This document shows, piece by piece, positions 19,813 through 31,456 of a DNA stretch of 64,000 nt. The DNA lies in assembly GCF_963855985.1 (NCBI RefSeq), contig NC_087112.1, positions 2,110,501-2,174,500 on the forward strand. Reading direction: 5' to 3'. Below the pieces are notes generated by a model. The model did no database searches. It was not told where the DNA came from and saw nothing but the letters and a program-made list of their open reading frames with translations. Source of the stretch: Ostrinia nubilalis (taxonomy: Eukaryota > Arthropoda > Insecta > Lepidoptera > Crambidae). Each line of letters starts with the position of its first letter. The stretch's first letter is position 1. The translations under genes and the position numbers were made by a program.

Positions 19813-20580
19813 GTCACATGCGGCCTGGAGGCCTCGTGCCAAACGCCCAGAGGCCTTTTGCCAAGCGCCTGGAGGTATCGTGCCAAGCGTCTGGAAGCTT
19901 CGTGCCAAGCGGCCTGGAGGTCTCTTACCAAGCGCCTTGAGGCCTCATGCCAAACGGTCCGGAGGTTTCGTGCCAAGCGCTTGGAGGCCTCTTACCAAGC
20001 GGCTGGAGGCTTCGTGCCAAGCGGCTGGAGGCTTCGTGCCAAGAGCTTGAGGGCCTCGTGCCAAGCAGCCTGGAGGTCTCTTGCCAAGAGCCTAAGGTCT
20101 CGTGCCCAGCGCCTAGAGGTTTCCTACCAAGCTTCTTGGAGGTTTCGTGGCAAGCTGCCTGGAGGTTTCTTGTTAAGCTGCCAAGAGGCATGGAGGTCTT
20201 TTGCCAAGCGGTCTGGTAGCCTCAATCCAAGCTGCCATGAGTGCCTCGTGCCAAGCTGCATGAATGCCTCTTGACCAAGAGTCTGGGGGCTTCTTGCCAA
20301 GCTGCCATGAGGCGTGGAGGTATCTTGCCAAGCGACCTAGAGGTCTCGTGTCAAGCGCCTGGAGGCTTCGTGCCAAGCTGCCCGGAGGCTTCTTGCCAAG
20401 CTGCCCGGAGGCTAGGAGGTCTCTTGCCAAGCGGTCTGGTAGGCCTTATTCCAAGCGCCTGAGGGTCTCGTGCCATTTGGCCCTGAGGCCTTTTGCTAAG
20501 TGGCTTAGAGGCCTTTTGCCAAGCGTCCCAGATGCCTCATGCCAAGCGCCCGGAGGCCTCGTGCCAAGCGCCGCGGCGCC
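19813..20580. repeat. Minisatellite, 22-bp unit (GCCAAGCGCCTGGAGGTCTC)
   Basis: About 34 units of roughly CTGGAGGYYTCGTGCCAAGC plus two bases, period mostly 22 bp with some 23-25 bp units. A longer sub-pattern with GCTGCCATGAGGC occurs twice (about 20230 and 20300). Because 22 is not a multiple of 3 and CpG stops are rare, long frames open on both strands; none has other support as coding. Confidence 0.93.
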
Positions 20581-22832
20581 CAAGTGTCCTTATAGAATAA
20601 GCAGTGCTGGCGAACTGTCGACTGAACTTAGTCATGTATTTATTGTAAGCGGGTACGAATTTTGTACGTGGCGGGCCCAATGACGTAGGTAGAGAAATCT
20701 GGCTTTGCAAGCGAGTGTAATTGTAAGAAAAATAACAGGCATTATTTGATGACAAGGTAGGCAGATACAAAGTTTCGCTCCCCATCTTGTCTGGCGCCAG
20801 TAATTATAAAAATACCTACCTCTCTTAAAAAAGCAAGCATTCCACTACGGTCATTAGCTTAAAGTTTTTTGTTTCTCTGCATCAGTTTACACCCTAGGCT
20901 GGATTTAAAATTTCACTTGCCTCTCAAATCTTAACCAACAAAAAAGTTCGAGAATAGTGCGATTGCGGTCAAATACCTGCCTTGTCTAGCATAAAAAAAT
21001 AGGTTAAAGTCTCTCCGATCATCTACCACTATTTATGTACAGTCAGTGTTAGTTAGTATAGTTCGTGACACCCAAAGTAGCCAGAAAGTTCGCAACACGT
21101 CTTTGTTACAATTGGAATAAGATTGTGTTGTCAACATTTTGGCCACTTTGGGTGTGACAAACTATTTGACGCTGAATGTACGACCCCAGTATCCAAAATC
21201 TTTACAATTACATAAATGTCTTGCAAAGCTGTAACCAATTTATAAATGGGTCTCGCATGGGACGCCTCACTGTCCCTGTTGTGATACTTCATTTGTAAGT
21301 TTATTCCGACAACACACGTCCTTGTGACTCTACAGGCACAATCTACACCCAGACAGGAATCTTAGAAATTCGGTACCCGACAATAAATATGTCCATCTCT
21401 TTTAAAAAGAGGTCTTATTTGTGGAGCATTCGAAACCGGAATCGCGCACGATATTGCACTAATCGTATAAAGATTTGTGAGATGTCGCGCGTGTTTTGGA
21501 AGATAATGTTTCAAAATATTCAAACTAAAATTAGTCAGGTATCAATCACTGGTTAATAATATTTAGCTAGTTCATAATTTTGTAAAATATTTATCCCCAT
21601 CAATCACTAAAGTAAATAAAAATTATATTTTCGTTTATTTATTACCAAGTCTCTCAAATTCGATGTTGCTGACAACCTGATTGACGGGCATATTCTGTAA
21701 TCATGCGATTAATATCTCGATTTAAAGTTATCACCCGATCGAGCTAACTGTTCACCTCGTTGGAATGCGACCCCCTCGCATACCTTCCCGCGTTTGCCCC
21801 GTCCGTACCAGCGCGTGGATGTGACGTCACAGCCGTCAGGTGCGCAGTTAACTCGACCGGATTGTAAGCGTAGAATCTTTGCGATTTTTGAGCGTTGCTA
21901 CGAGCCTTAGCTTAATGACTTTTGCAACAGAATTCCCAGTCAAACAGTTTATCCAGTCGGGTATCTTTTTTGATAAATTTTATCAAGCAATCTTTCCAAA
22001 TCTGAGTCCCAAAGTAGATGTTTCGCAAATAATACAATTTCGTGCTTCATCTATGTAATACAGCAATTAATTATACTTCATGTTTAGTTCGAAATAACCC
22101 GTTATTTTTGGAATCAATAGGCGGTGCGTACGCGCATTGCGAGTTCTATTGTTGTTGAATTCAATGTTAAGGAAACGTCCATTAGTAGGACTTGTATGGA
22201 TCGATTGCTGCCTATTTTTAATGTTTTAATTGATTTCTCTGTCAATCGAAACATTTGAAAAGTCGAGAGTGACGCACGAATACAATCGATACTCTAATCT
22301 TAACGCCCGTTATTTTGTTATCATTATACGGAATCAATCAAAATTTGAACTTTTTTCTCCCTATTAATAAAAGCTTAATTTAAAATGCGCGTTGCCCTTG
22401 CCAGACTATTAATAGATTTCGATATTATCCTTCTTTCACTGATGATAGCGTCCCATATTAAAAATATATCGAACCCATTTTCGATGAGTAGAGTTCTTAG
22501 TCATTCTCATTATGTTCCTAATTAGTATCCCACAAGGATGTATATAGGTGTTATATGCATTTACTTGCTCAATTGAAAACGTAGAACGTATTGAGTAAAT
22601 GTGGGGTATATTTCTTTCTATGTCCTGTCAATGGGTTTCCAGATGTGCCTGCGAGTTCCATAACGCGGCCCGCCACATATTTGTATAGAAAAACGAATTC
22701 CGCTATATTATATGAAAATAAAATCTCTAGACTGTTATTACTTGATTATAATATTGTTACCGATTGTGATTTATGAGAAAATTAGGTAATTAATAATAAT
22801 AGGAGTTCCAATTGTATATTAAACGTATATAT
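20581..22832. other. Intergenic; one MITE, otherwise nothing recognised
   Basis: Apart from the palindromic element at 21037-21181 I see no coding exon, RNA gene or repeat structure I can name here. Confidence 0.5.
21037..21181. mobile_element. Palindromic MITE (GTACAGTCAGTGTTAG ends)
   Basis: 145 bp. GTCAGTGTTAGTTAGTATAG and GTGACACCCAAAGTAGCCA at the left are inverted at the right as TGGCCACTTTGGGTGTGACA ... GCTGAATGTAC. It is an imperfect but nearly full-length hairpin. Confidence 0.85.
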
Positions 22833-23193
22833 TAGAGATGAAACGGATAGTTGTTTGGCCGGATACCGGATACCGGATATCCGGCCAGCTGCTAGGCCGG
22901 ATAGCCGGATATCCGGCGGCCGGATAGTTGGCCTATTGTCTCGTTGCATGTCATGACGAGTTTCGCGCCGCACAGGTGCTTCGAACGCGATCAGTGGGTC
23001 TATTTTGTCACACTTTTCGAAAATCGAATCAGTCCGAATAGAATGTCTGATTTTGCCACTTGTCTAGGGGGCAGATCAATTCGGGCGATTTAGGATGCCA
23101 TCGTGAGTGTGTGATTGAATAGCGAAAATTAGATAAGTTTACTTGCTGCATTATCTAACTGAACTGTCAGTGAAAAAAAGATCGCCTATTTTC

Positions 23194-23600
23194 AACCGAC
23201 TTCAAAAAAGGAGGAGGTTCTCAATTCAACCCGTATGTTTTTTTTTTTATGTTTGTTACGCGATAACTCCGCCAATTATCAACCGATTGGAACAAATCTT
23301 TTTTCGGCGTATAGGTAATACCTCAAGGGTGGTCCCATTTAAATTTAATAATAAAAAAACAACCCCCAAGGGTGGAAAATTGGGGATGAACTTTTTTATA
23401 CGCAATATCTCCGCCGATTATAAACCAATTTGAACAATTATTTTTTTGTTGAATAGGTATTATCAAAAGGGTGGTTTCATGCGAATTTGAATAAAATATT
23501 TCACCCCCAAGGGTGGAAAATTGGGGATGAACTTTTTTATACGCAATATCTCCGCCGATTATGAACCAATTTTTTTTTGGTCTCAGTGTACTGCCTACCT
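23194..23600. repeat. AACCGACTTCAAAAAAGGAGG-type repeat with internal tandem copies
   Basis: It starts CAACCGACTTCAAAAAAGGA and GCGATAACTCCGCCAATTAT. A block containing AAGGGTGGAAAATTGGGGAT and ACGCAATATCTCCGCCGATT occurs twice about 148 bp apart (23369 and 23517). The same AACCGACTTC head occurs inverted near 33757-33782 and 34028-34053. Confidence 0.75.
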
Positions 23601-23684
23601 TCAGTGGTAACATCAAGGTAATAATTAGTTAACTAAAAAGCAAGAAATAAGTAAAATTTTATAAAAAAAAATAAAACCGACTCC

Positions 23685-23942
23685 AAAAAACCTACACTAA
23701 AACGTAGAAAAATAATTACTAATTACCTACTTATTTATTAGGACGAATTATTAATATTTATGTAGGTATACCATGATTGATACTTTTGGAGTCGGTGCAG
23801 GCAAACTTTACATGTTTCATAATTTTAGCACCGACTCCAGAAGTATCAATCATGGTATACCTACATAAATATTAATAATTCGTCCTAATAAATAAGTAGG
23901 TAATTAGTAATTATTTTTCTACGTTTTAGTGTAGGTTTTTTT
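23685..23942. repeat. Large palindrome, 114-bp arms and 29-base loop
   Basis: The left arm 23685-23798 (from AAAAAACCTACACTAAAACG to GAGTCGGTGC) pairs with the right arm 23828-23942 with very few mismatches. The loop is AGGCAAACTTTACATG and 13 more bases. The outer ends carry AACCGACTCC-like sequence. It is probably a MITE; it would fold into a long hairpin if transcribed. Confidence 0.9.
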
Positions 23943-24975
23943 ATTTGGCAATATTTCGACTTAACAGACATTTACTATTTCCTATGTATTCGTCATTAGA
24001 GTGAATACTTAGCCCAGAAAAAGAAATTAGTTTTTTTAAAGGGCCTAATATTATGGCTTTTCGTAACTTTTTGGACTTTAAATAAAAGCCGTGATTATTA
24101 TAAGCTATTTTATTGATGTTTACCTCAAAGATTAATGTATTTCATTTTATGATTAGGAAATTGTCGTAGTTTTTTAATATCCGGTATCCGGCCGGATAGT
24201 GAGTTACTATCCGGTATCCGGCCGGATAGTAAATTTAGGCCGGATATCCGGCCTACCGGATAGTTACCGGATATCCGTTTCATCTCTAGTATATATTGCT
24301 ATATCACTCTGTCAAATATCAATGGAAATGATAAATGCAGCGTATATATCTAAAATGACCATTGTACAATATGATGATTGTTTCATAATATCTAAAGTAC
24401 GTTAAATAAACTATTTTCCATATTAGTCATGTTCCAATGACGCAATTTGTGATGTAGGTTGATCAGGTGGATCCGATTTTTATGATATTTTTCTGTAGTT
24501 CACTGAGAAAGGGATTTAGTATATTTCCTACACTTTAAACAGAACAGTGTTATTAGTATTTGTCTCTTTCAGTACAGCGTAAAATTGCGCTTGTCAGAAA
24601 GAGATGCCATTCACGTGCTATGCAACGTTCAGTGGTAAAATATGTTATTTTAGAATCTTCATATTCACAATATTTCTGTACAAACGTCGTATCGAACGAA
24701 ACATTCGTGCGATTTGAAAATAGTCGCTTTGAATCAATAATTACGATAGTTTTAGGATATCCTAGTCTCTATGAGACAAATCACAAAAAAACAGTAGTCT
24801 ACAAAAACCATAAAGTATTCAATGTTCTGGAATATTGGTAAACAGAATGTCTACAAAATATAGACAGATATTCTCAACATTTTAAAAAGTACCTAGATTT
24901 TTGTAAGTAATAAACTTTAATACGTATTAACTCGATTAAGACACCATACAAGTATATCATGTGTATTCTAAATAA

Positions 24976-25085
24976 GTAAAAACTGATCCACTGATTATAA
25001 ACAATTTAAAGTTTGAACTACGCACCGAGAGATGGCGTTGACTGTTCATTAAATTGCGGTAGCTAGTCTTATCAAAACTTAACGG
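24976..25085. repeat. Dispersed repeat shared with 29843-29965
   Basis: AAAAACTGATCCAC, then AGATGGCG(T/C)TG.CTGT and GCGGTAGC.(A)GTCTTAT occur in the same order at 29843-29965, beside the last exon of the minus-strand gene. Confidence 0.7.
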
Positions 25086-25384
25086 TTTGCATTTAGCTGG
25101 TTAGGCTATAAATAATGAAAAGTAGTACCACGAACATTTGAATTACAGTCCGTGCCAATAGAAATGTCAGTCTTTTGAAACATAGAAAAAGTCTACCCTT
25201 TATTCTTCAAAAATAGGTTCATACACAATCGGTGACAATGTTAACCGACCAGATTGGGTGTAACCAACACACACAACAACTTATGTCATTGGCTAATACA
25301 TATTTAATAAGGTACATAATTGGCCCAAACCAGGCTTTAGGCGTGACTGTTTCGATCGATGCGACATGTTAAAGTATGTATAAG

Positions 25385-25557
25385 CAGAGTAAATACAAAT
25401 GAGTAGGTCATCTTCATAGAACGGCGCAACACCCCGCTAATCCCCGCTAAATTTTGTCAGTGTGTGCGTGCGCGCCGCATACGTATTGGCGCGCTCACAT
25501 ACAAACCGCGCTCGGTGCGTTTCTATAAAGATGACCTACTCATTTGTATTTACTCTG
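25385..25557. mobile_element. MITE-2 copy
   Basis: 173 bp, CAGAGTAAATACAAATGAGT ... ACTCATTTGTATTTACTCTG, with the GTGTGCGTGCGCGCCGCATA core of the 7283 copy plus an extra internal stretch (CCCCGCTAATCCCCGCTAA). Confidence 0.88.
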
Positions 25558-25700
25558 GTATAAGTATACATTGTAATGAATACTCAAATGTTTAATCAGC
25601 ATCACACATTGTGAGCATACGTTGTCTCGGTGCATGTATTGTTGCGAAGGGTGTGTTTGCTCGCTAGCTCTGTCTGTATAACATTATGTAATAATAAAAT

Positions 25701-26064
25701 ATACAACGTGTCCCAAAATTTGACGATAAACCAGCGCCGTAGGATGGGCATGGTCATGACTACTTTAGGAAAAATAAGAAAAATCTATCTATTTTTTTTT
25801 TAAATTACACAATACCTAAATTATGAAATTCTTCGATGAAATTTACACCCTTTAAAGTACTTTATTTAAGTACTATTGTAAATTACCAATTTCTGTTCTT
25901 TATTTGTATCGGCAACCTAAGTAGTACTGCTGTCTACAACAAGTTAAAAACCCCAGAATTATTGCAGTTTTTACACAAAAAATTTTTTTTTTTTATCCAT
26001 GTCCGTCCAATCATGTCCACTTTACGGCGCCGGTCTTATCATTGAATTTTGGGACACGATGTAT
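25701..26064. mobile_element. TIR element (ATACAACGTGTCCCAAAATT)
   Basis: ATACAACGTGTCCCAAAATT at the left pairs with AATTTTGGGACACGATGTAT at the right; the arms continue with a gap through GGCGCCG(T)/TTACGGCGCC and CATG(T)CC. 364 bp, non-coding. Confidence 0.8.
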
Positions 26065-26254
26065 TGTCAACGTCTTTGCCATGTAAAATCTAATTGGATT
26101 TCTGTTCCTGATTCACATTCCTAGTCAAACCCGACCTATTCGTTTAGGAAACGTAAATACATTGTTGTGCTCAAAATTATTGCTCAGTTTCAAACGTCAG
26201 CCAAATGTGTACATGATTATTTGCCATAGTATCTGTATAGGTACACTTTAGCCC

Positions 26255-26366
26255 CCTTATTAATAAAAAGTTACACCTAGGATGAACCTTGGATTAAAAT
26301 GACATTTCCATACTAAATGACAACTTAAGCCAGAGTTCAACTAGGGTGTAACTTTTATTAATAAGG
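26255..26366. mobile_element. Small MITE (CCTTATTAATAAAAAGTTAC)
   Basis: CTTATTAATAAAAAGTTACA and CCTAG at the left are inverted at the right as CTAGGGTGTAACTTTTATTA ATAAGG. 112 bp. Confidence 0.85.
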
Positions 26367-28414
26367 CCGTTAGTGTCTGGTGATGAGACGAAACTTTGTT
26401 TTAGGAAATATTTTTCTCGTTATACAGACAAGCAGCGAGAGAGTCGGGCGCGCCGTGTCGGTATATAATGTATATTGTTTTTCTGTTACTCAGTTGGGAG
26501 GCGCGTACCGACTGCCATTACTGGGTCTGTCCATAAGTGCCACAAAATCCATATATGTTTGAGAGCGCTTTCCCCTTTAATTGTTGATTAATATACCTCT
26601 AATTTCAATTAATTCCTCACAAAATCAGAACCAATTAGATTAGATAATATAATTAATATCAAAACATCCTAATATCGATTATTACGAACATATCCAAAGA
26701 GAAATAGCAATGGTTCCAATGAAGAAGCGTTTAGTTTTAGTCAGACATCTGATTGATTGTTGTTTTGTTAGTGTTAAATTGAAATGTACAGTCGCTAGGA
26801 GTAATATGTTGTTGTTTTATGTTACTATCGTAATTTAAGTGTAAACTATTAACTAGAGCTTCAAACAATGTACATATTCGTAGATGGTAAGGAACGTTTT
26901 TAAAAAAATAGACTCATTCCATCCTTTTTTTTCCCAGAGCTTACGTTAATATCGGTATATTTACTGAAATCTGGCCATATCATAAATATATTTAAAATCC
27001 GTGATATTGGTTACAATTTTAATTATTTAAAACTTCATAAGTCCTTAAATACTGTGGGTTCAATTATTACTTTCACAAATATAAAAATTTCATTAATAAT
27101 AACAAAAACTATACTATAAGGTGCCAATGTAAAGAATGCATAAACTGCAATCTTATTGTTTTATACTAAAAAACTTAGTTCAATTTGTAAATTATTGTTC
27201 AAAATGAGTCGGTTATAAGAATATCATTTATTGGTATAATTCACTGATAATTGCATACTTGAGGTACATGCAAGTTGTACATAAAATTAGTACCTCTATA
27301 TATTGTGTAGTTATCCTAATTAGATTTATCAAAGTGCTAATAATATCGAAATATTTAATTAACAAATAACATTGTTTTGTTTTATTTAACATTATGAGAA
27401 AATAAATAAAAATAACTAAAAAGTATTGTCGACTGTACAGTAGCCGTTGTATCGGTGTATATCTGGATAACCTCATGTTTAGTTCAAATTGATTTACTAT
27501 AGAGATATTTCGCTATGTTTAGATACTGTTACTACAAAAACTAAAACTGAAATCAAAAGTTACTATTATGTCATAAAGATACTGATTGTAATACCAAGAG
27601 CATCATGTTGTGTAATAAATATTAATATCCAGTCGATTTATTTTTCTACGGTTAGATCAAACCGCATGATGCTTTGGGTATTGATGCACTAGGACCAAAG
27701 ACGTGGGAGACGATTTAGGCGTGCATTGAAGTAATATAAGACAAAATATCTTATTTGAGTTGATTTTAGTTTGTTACTCGCTCTCTGTATGTTTCTGTTG
27801 TATGTCGAGGACAGATCCAGTGCGGTGGCGATAAAGGCCTTAGTGGAGCGCGGACGACGCCGGGCGCCGAGCTTGTATAGTGTTAGATTGACGGTTATGT
27901 AACCCGCAGACTGCCTTCTTGGACTTGATCCAAAATTTTGGTAAAAAGCAAAATATATGTGTTTTTATTACGACAACATGTTTTAATTTTCACCATATTT
28001 TTCACAATTTGAGTTGAGGTGAGGAATCACCAGGTAGGTAATTAAATGCAATATCGTTTTTATTAGGCTAGTATTATAAAACTATACTTGTATAAGAATG
28101 AGCGAATAGACAGTGGCGCAAACTAGTGAGCGCTTATAGAAACCTTTAAAATGTTATGTTTTAGCCAGAATAAGGACGACCTTGCCTCATTTTCAATAAC
28201 AAAATAGGAAACATGGCTACTTAAATGCTTGTATCTTTATTTCTATACCTTTGAAACCTAATCTATGGGTTATACTTTAATTAAAAATGCCAAATTCAGT
28301 TAATATTTTTATTAATAATAATAAAATTACTTTATACACAAGGCAATGTCCCGCTCACTTATAATATCATTAATGGCACTTTGTTAGTTTATTTGTCGGA
28401 TTTAAAAATATATG
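26367..28414. other. Intergenic, nothing recognised
   Basis: AT-rich, with only short unsupported frames. No repeat or RNA structure stands out. Confidence 0.45.
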
Positions 28415-28907
28415 TATATGTTACGGTCAAAGTGATAAATGTGAAAATTATGAATAATCGCCGGTTATTATGAATAATTACCGACAGGCTTGGTAAAAGT
28501 GATAAATTAATCACATTTATCAATGATTATTTCTTAATGTAACCTTAATACTAACAAATATCATAAAAGAGAACACCGACTCGTGTACAGCGCTCATGTA
28601 CAGTCTCACATTTTGAACGTTTTGATATCATATATTAATATAATTTGGCATAATGAGTTTGGACTGTTTCTTGCGTAACATTTATACTTTGCCATAATGC
28701 CTATAACAAATTGTTTTGATTTAAAGTGAAAAATAGGTTAAGGTGCGGCGGGGGTGGCCCTTGGGCCACCACTAAGCCGCCTATTTAGTTTTATACACAC
28801 ATAAATGATCTCATATTAATCACATTTACCAAATCATGCGGTAATTATTCATAATAACCGGCGATTATTCATAATTTTCACATTTATCAGTTTGACCGTA
28901 ACATATA
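28415..28907. mobile_element. TIR element with about 70-bp arms (TATATGTTACGGTCAAA)
   Basis: The left arm 28415-28486 (TATATGTTACGGTCAAAGTG ... AATAATCGCCGGTTATTATG) is inverted at 28839-28907. The interior holds a GGTGGCCC-TT-GGGCCACC hairpin (28754-28771) in a GC-rich island. No transposase frame. Confidence 0.85.
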
Positions 28908-29842
28908 CTCAAAACAAATCAAAAAGGTACAACATTCGTTGAGATTCGTTAGAGATTATACACAGTTAAGCTTCACAATATAATGTTATACTATTTTGAA
29001 TATCCAAAATTAACCAATTATACAAATTATACATTAGGATCTAAAGTAAAAAAACTTATTTTGGTAAAAGAAAAGTAATAAATACAGGTTTGGTTTATTT
29101 ATCTTCTAAGACAAGGCACCATGGGACTGGAAGGGTTTCAAAAATATAATTTAGCATAAGGGGTGAAAACTAATTTTGAACTTTACTAACACCCTTGGTT
29201 CTGCAAGTTCTCATATAACTTTTCTTATAGAAGTCATGAGACTTATCTGCAATATGGCACCTTTTGGGAATATTTGTATACAGGGTGTTAGCGCCATCTA
29301 TGGGCGCAAGAAAACAACTCATGACGTCAAAGGCGCTGAACCAGAGTGAAGATCGCAGCTATAGATGACCCACGCTGAACTGTCCCACCAAACTCAATGA
29401 CAGGGGGGCGCTACCATCGTTCAACTATATGGTTTCCAACATGGCAAAAATCTGAACCAGCGATCCGGTATTGACGGTGGCGCCCCACTGTCAATGTCAT
29501 CGACAGGACAGTCCAGTATTTTGGAACTATAACTTCGCTCCGCTCCGCCCTCCTGTCAACTTAAATCGAACGTTTCTAACACTCGACAATTTGATCTCGT
29601 TGCATACAGTCTGTAAACCTGTCACTTTAAATAAACGTTAAAACCGTAATTTCAATAATAATTAGTCATTGAAAAGACCCTTATTCCAACATAATATTCG
29701 AAAGTCTGAGCTCGAAACACAGGGTGTAAACAATTTTAATATCAAATAGGTAAAAGATCTAATAATATCAATGATTTTTTATAGGTCATTAGATTTCAAT
29801 ACAATTCTAGCATGACGTCGATTGTCACCGTATATTTATACA

Positions 29843-29965
29843 AAACTTGTAAAAACTGATCCACAGAATATAAATAACTAAAAATTACAACTATGTCGCC
29901 AACAGATGGCGCTGTCTGTCCATTAGACCGCGGTAGCGTGTCTTATTTGACGTAAAACAAGGTGT
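29843..29965. repeat. Dispersed repeat beside the last exon of the minus-strand gene
   Basis: Pairs with 24976-25085. It ends 14 bp downstream (gene sense) of the stop codon, so it would lie in the 3' UTR. Confidence 0.65.
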
Positions 29966-29978
29966 TTTAGCGTGGGTT

Positions 29979-30128
29979 TTACATAATAACGCAGGGCATA
30001 GCACAGCAGAGAGGCAGGCAGACTGGCACGGCTGTCTTGGTTTCAGAGTGCTTTTCCTTGCTGCGAGCCCCGGATTCATATTCGTACATGCCGCGTCCTG
30101 ATGCGTACGCGCCGCCGCCTTGCATCGC
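29979..30128 (-). CDS. Unnamed 571-residue gene, exon 13 (C-terminus, CaaX box)
   Basis: Acceptor TTATTTGCAG; 49 codons and TAA at 29981-29979. It encodes AMQGGGAYASGRGMYEYES, a charged stretch, then PVCLPLCCAMPCVIM. The last four residues CVIM form a CaaX box; Met in the last place favours farnesylation. Cysteines 559, 563 and 564 just upstream could be palmitoylated, so the protein is probably membrane-attached by lipid. Function of the lipid is inference. A minus-strand ATTAAA at 29740-29735 is a possible polyadenylation signal. Confidence 0.82.
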   Translation of the reverse strand, partial: AMQGGGAYASGRGMYEYESGARSKEKHSETKTAVPVCLPLCCAMPCVIM

Positions 30129-30525
30129 CTGCAAATAACAAAACCAAGTGATTTTTATGAAATTTACTTCCCTGCCATTATCTTATAGATGTATAGCTTA
30201 TTAATATCAAAATAACTTAAGGCTTTAGTTTTACGTTAACGAAGTGTCAGAATGGTTTTTTCTAACATAAGGTATGTTCTTTATTGGCTTAATTTTCTAT
30301 TTGAGTTGGTATGTTGTCTATGTATGTAGCCATAGTAGAATTTCTGACCATAGATCTAGGATGGAAACTGGTATTTCTTATGGCAATAGTAGAGCCATCT
30401 TTAAAAAAATATTACCATAACCCCAAATGGAGGGTTAGGGTAATATTTTTATTTTCAGATGAATTTTAACTTTTATTCTTATCGCAGTTTGGAACTGTTG
30501 GGTACTTTGCTAGACTTATTATTAT

Positions 30526-30708
30526 TAAAGCCCGGTCTGTGAGCACGTAGAATTTTGTCCAACGACCCTAAGCTACCCATCCTTATCGCTATAATTACGC
30601 GCAGCAATATAATTAAAATACCTCAGCAATATAATTACGCGCGAGCGATAAGGATGGGTAGCTTGGGGTCATTGGACAAAATTCTGCGTGCTCGCAGACC
30701 AGATTATA
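30526..30708. mobile_element. MITE-1 copy next to the exon 12 donor
   Basis: It starts TAAAGCCCGGTCTGTGAGCA and ends at CCAGATTATA, with part of the palindrome centre deleted and replaced by a short repeat of AGCAATATAATT. On the gene strand it begins 8 bases after the donor GTGAGTAG. Confidence 0.88.
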
Positions 30709-30717
30709 GCTACTCAC

Positions 30718-30930
30718 GCTGCTCTGATAGCCAGCCGACACAGGCGTGTCCTTCTTCGCAAACGGCGTGTGTCCGGGCGGGTAGTACACCGCCGGGCCGG
30801 TCACGTTGCGGCTGGACCCGACAGGGGGCGCCGGTTTGGCCCCGGGCGCGCCAACGTCCCGGGCGGTGGACCTCTCGTGGGTGACCTCGACCTTACGTCG
30901 GGTGATGCCGTCTGGCTGGGTCGGGAAACG
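30718..30930 (-). CDS. Unnamed gene, exon 12
   Basis: Acceptor AAACCCCCAG, donor AGCAGC|GTGAGT; 71 codons, phase 0 at both ends (residues 452-522). It encodes RFPTQPDGITRRKVEVTHER, a Gly/Ala/Pro stretch and GPAVYYPPGHTPFAKKDT, the most sequence-specific part of the protein. I could not place this motif in a family from memory. Confidence 0.85.
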
Positions 30931-31333
30931 CTGGGGGTTTGAAGAATTTGAGTTTAGATGATGTTTCTACAATCATGCAATAAGTAGCTGGTGAAAATAT
31001 GGTGTAGATTTTGCACTGGGGAAAATAGTCACGTCATACCACAGCTTGTCAAACAAATTCAAACATTCGCTAGTAGGGTTCAGAAATGTTTTCACATTTC
31101 TTCCAGTATTTTCAGGGAAAGCATCAAAGGATTTAACTTCCAGGAGGGAAACTGGAGCGTCGAGCGTTCTTAAATCCGTAAACTTAGGGCACAACATGGT
31201 TTAAAACATTGGTTTTCAACCATTATAATCGTCAAGTGAATCCTTGAATGAAGTTCAAATTTTGCTGGCAATTATATTCGCCAGAACCCTATAAAGATTT
31301 GAGTTGAGGGTTCTCCTGTCTGCCTAGACTACT

Positions 31334-31456
31334 TAATGCCCGTTTTCGCCATCAATCCCAAATTTTGAAGTGACCCCTATGGTAACACATAACAAGCACT
31401 TTCGTTTTCATAGGGGTCACTTAAAAATTAGGGATTGATGGTGAAAACGGGCATAA
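31334..31456. mobile_element. MITE (TTAATGCCCGTTTTCGCCAT)
   Basis: About 123 bp. ATGCCCGTTTTCGCCATCAA at the left is inverted as TTGATGGTGAAAACGGGCAT at the right, with a second inner pair GTGACCCCTATG/CATAGGGGTCAC. Confidence 0.88.

Larger units (their letters stand above)
22833..24288. mobile_element. hAT-like non-autonomous element with 8-bp target duplications
   Basis: The ends are TAGAGATGAAACGGATA and its inverse TATCCGTTTCATCTCTA, flanked on both sides by GTATATAT (22825-22832 and 24289-24296). An 8-bp duplication is the signature of hAT transposons. Subterminal regions are packed with CCGGATAYCCGG-type motifs at both ends. Inside are an AACCGACTTC repeat, a tandem repeat and a large palindrome, so it has collected other elements. 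No transposase frame remains. Confidence 0.88.

Noticed and set aside
19743..20683. Long frames (up to 139 residues) on both strands in the minisatellite
   Set aside because: A 22-bp GC-rich unit without stops opens several frames at once; all share the repeat and none continues into unique sequence with gene features.
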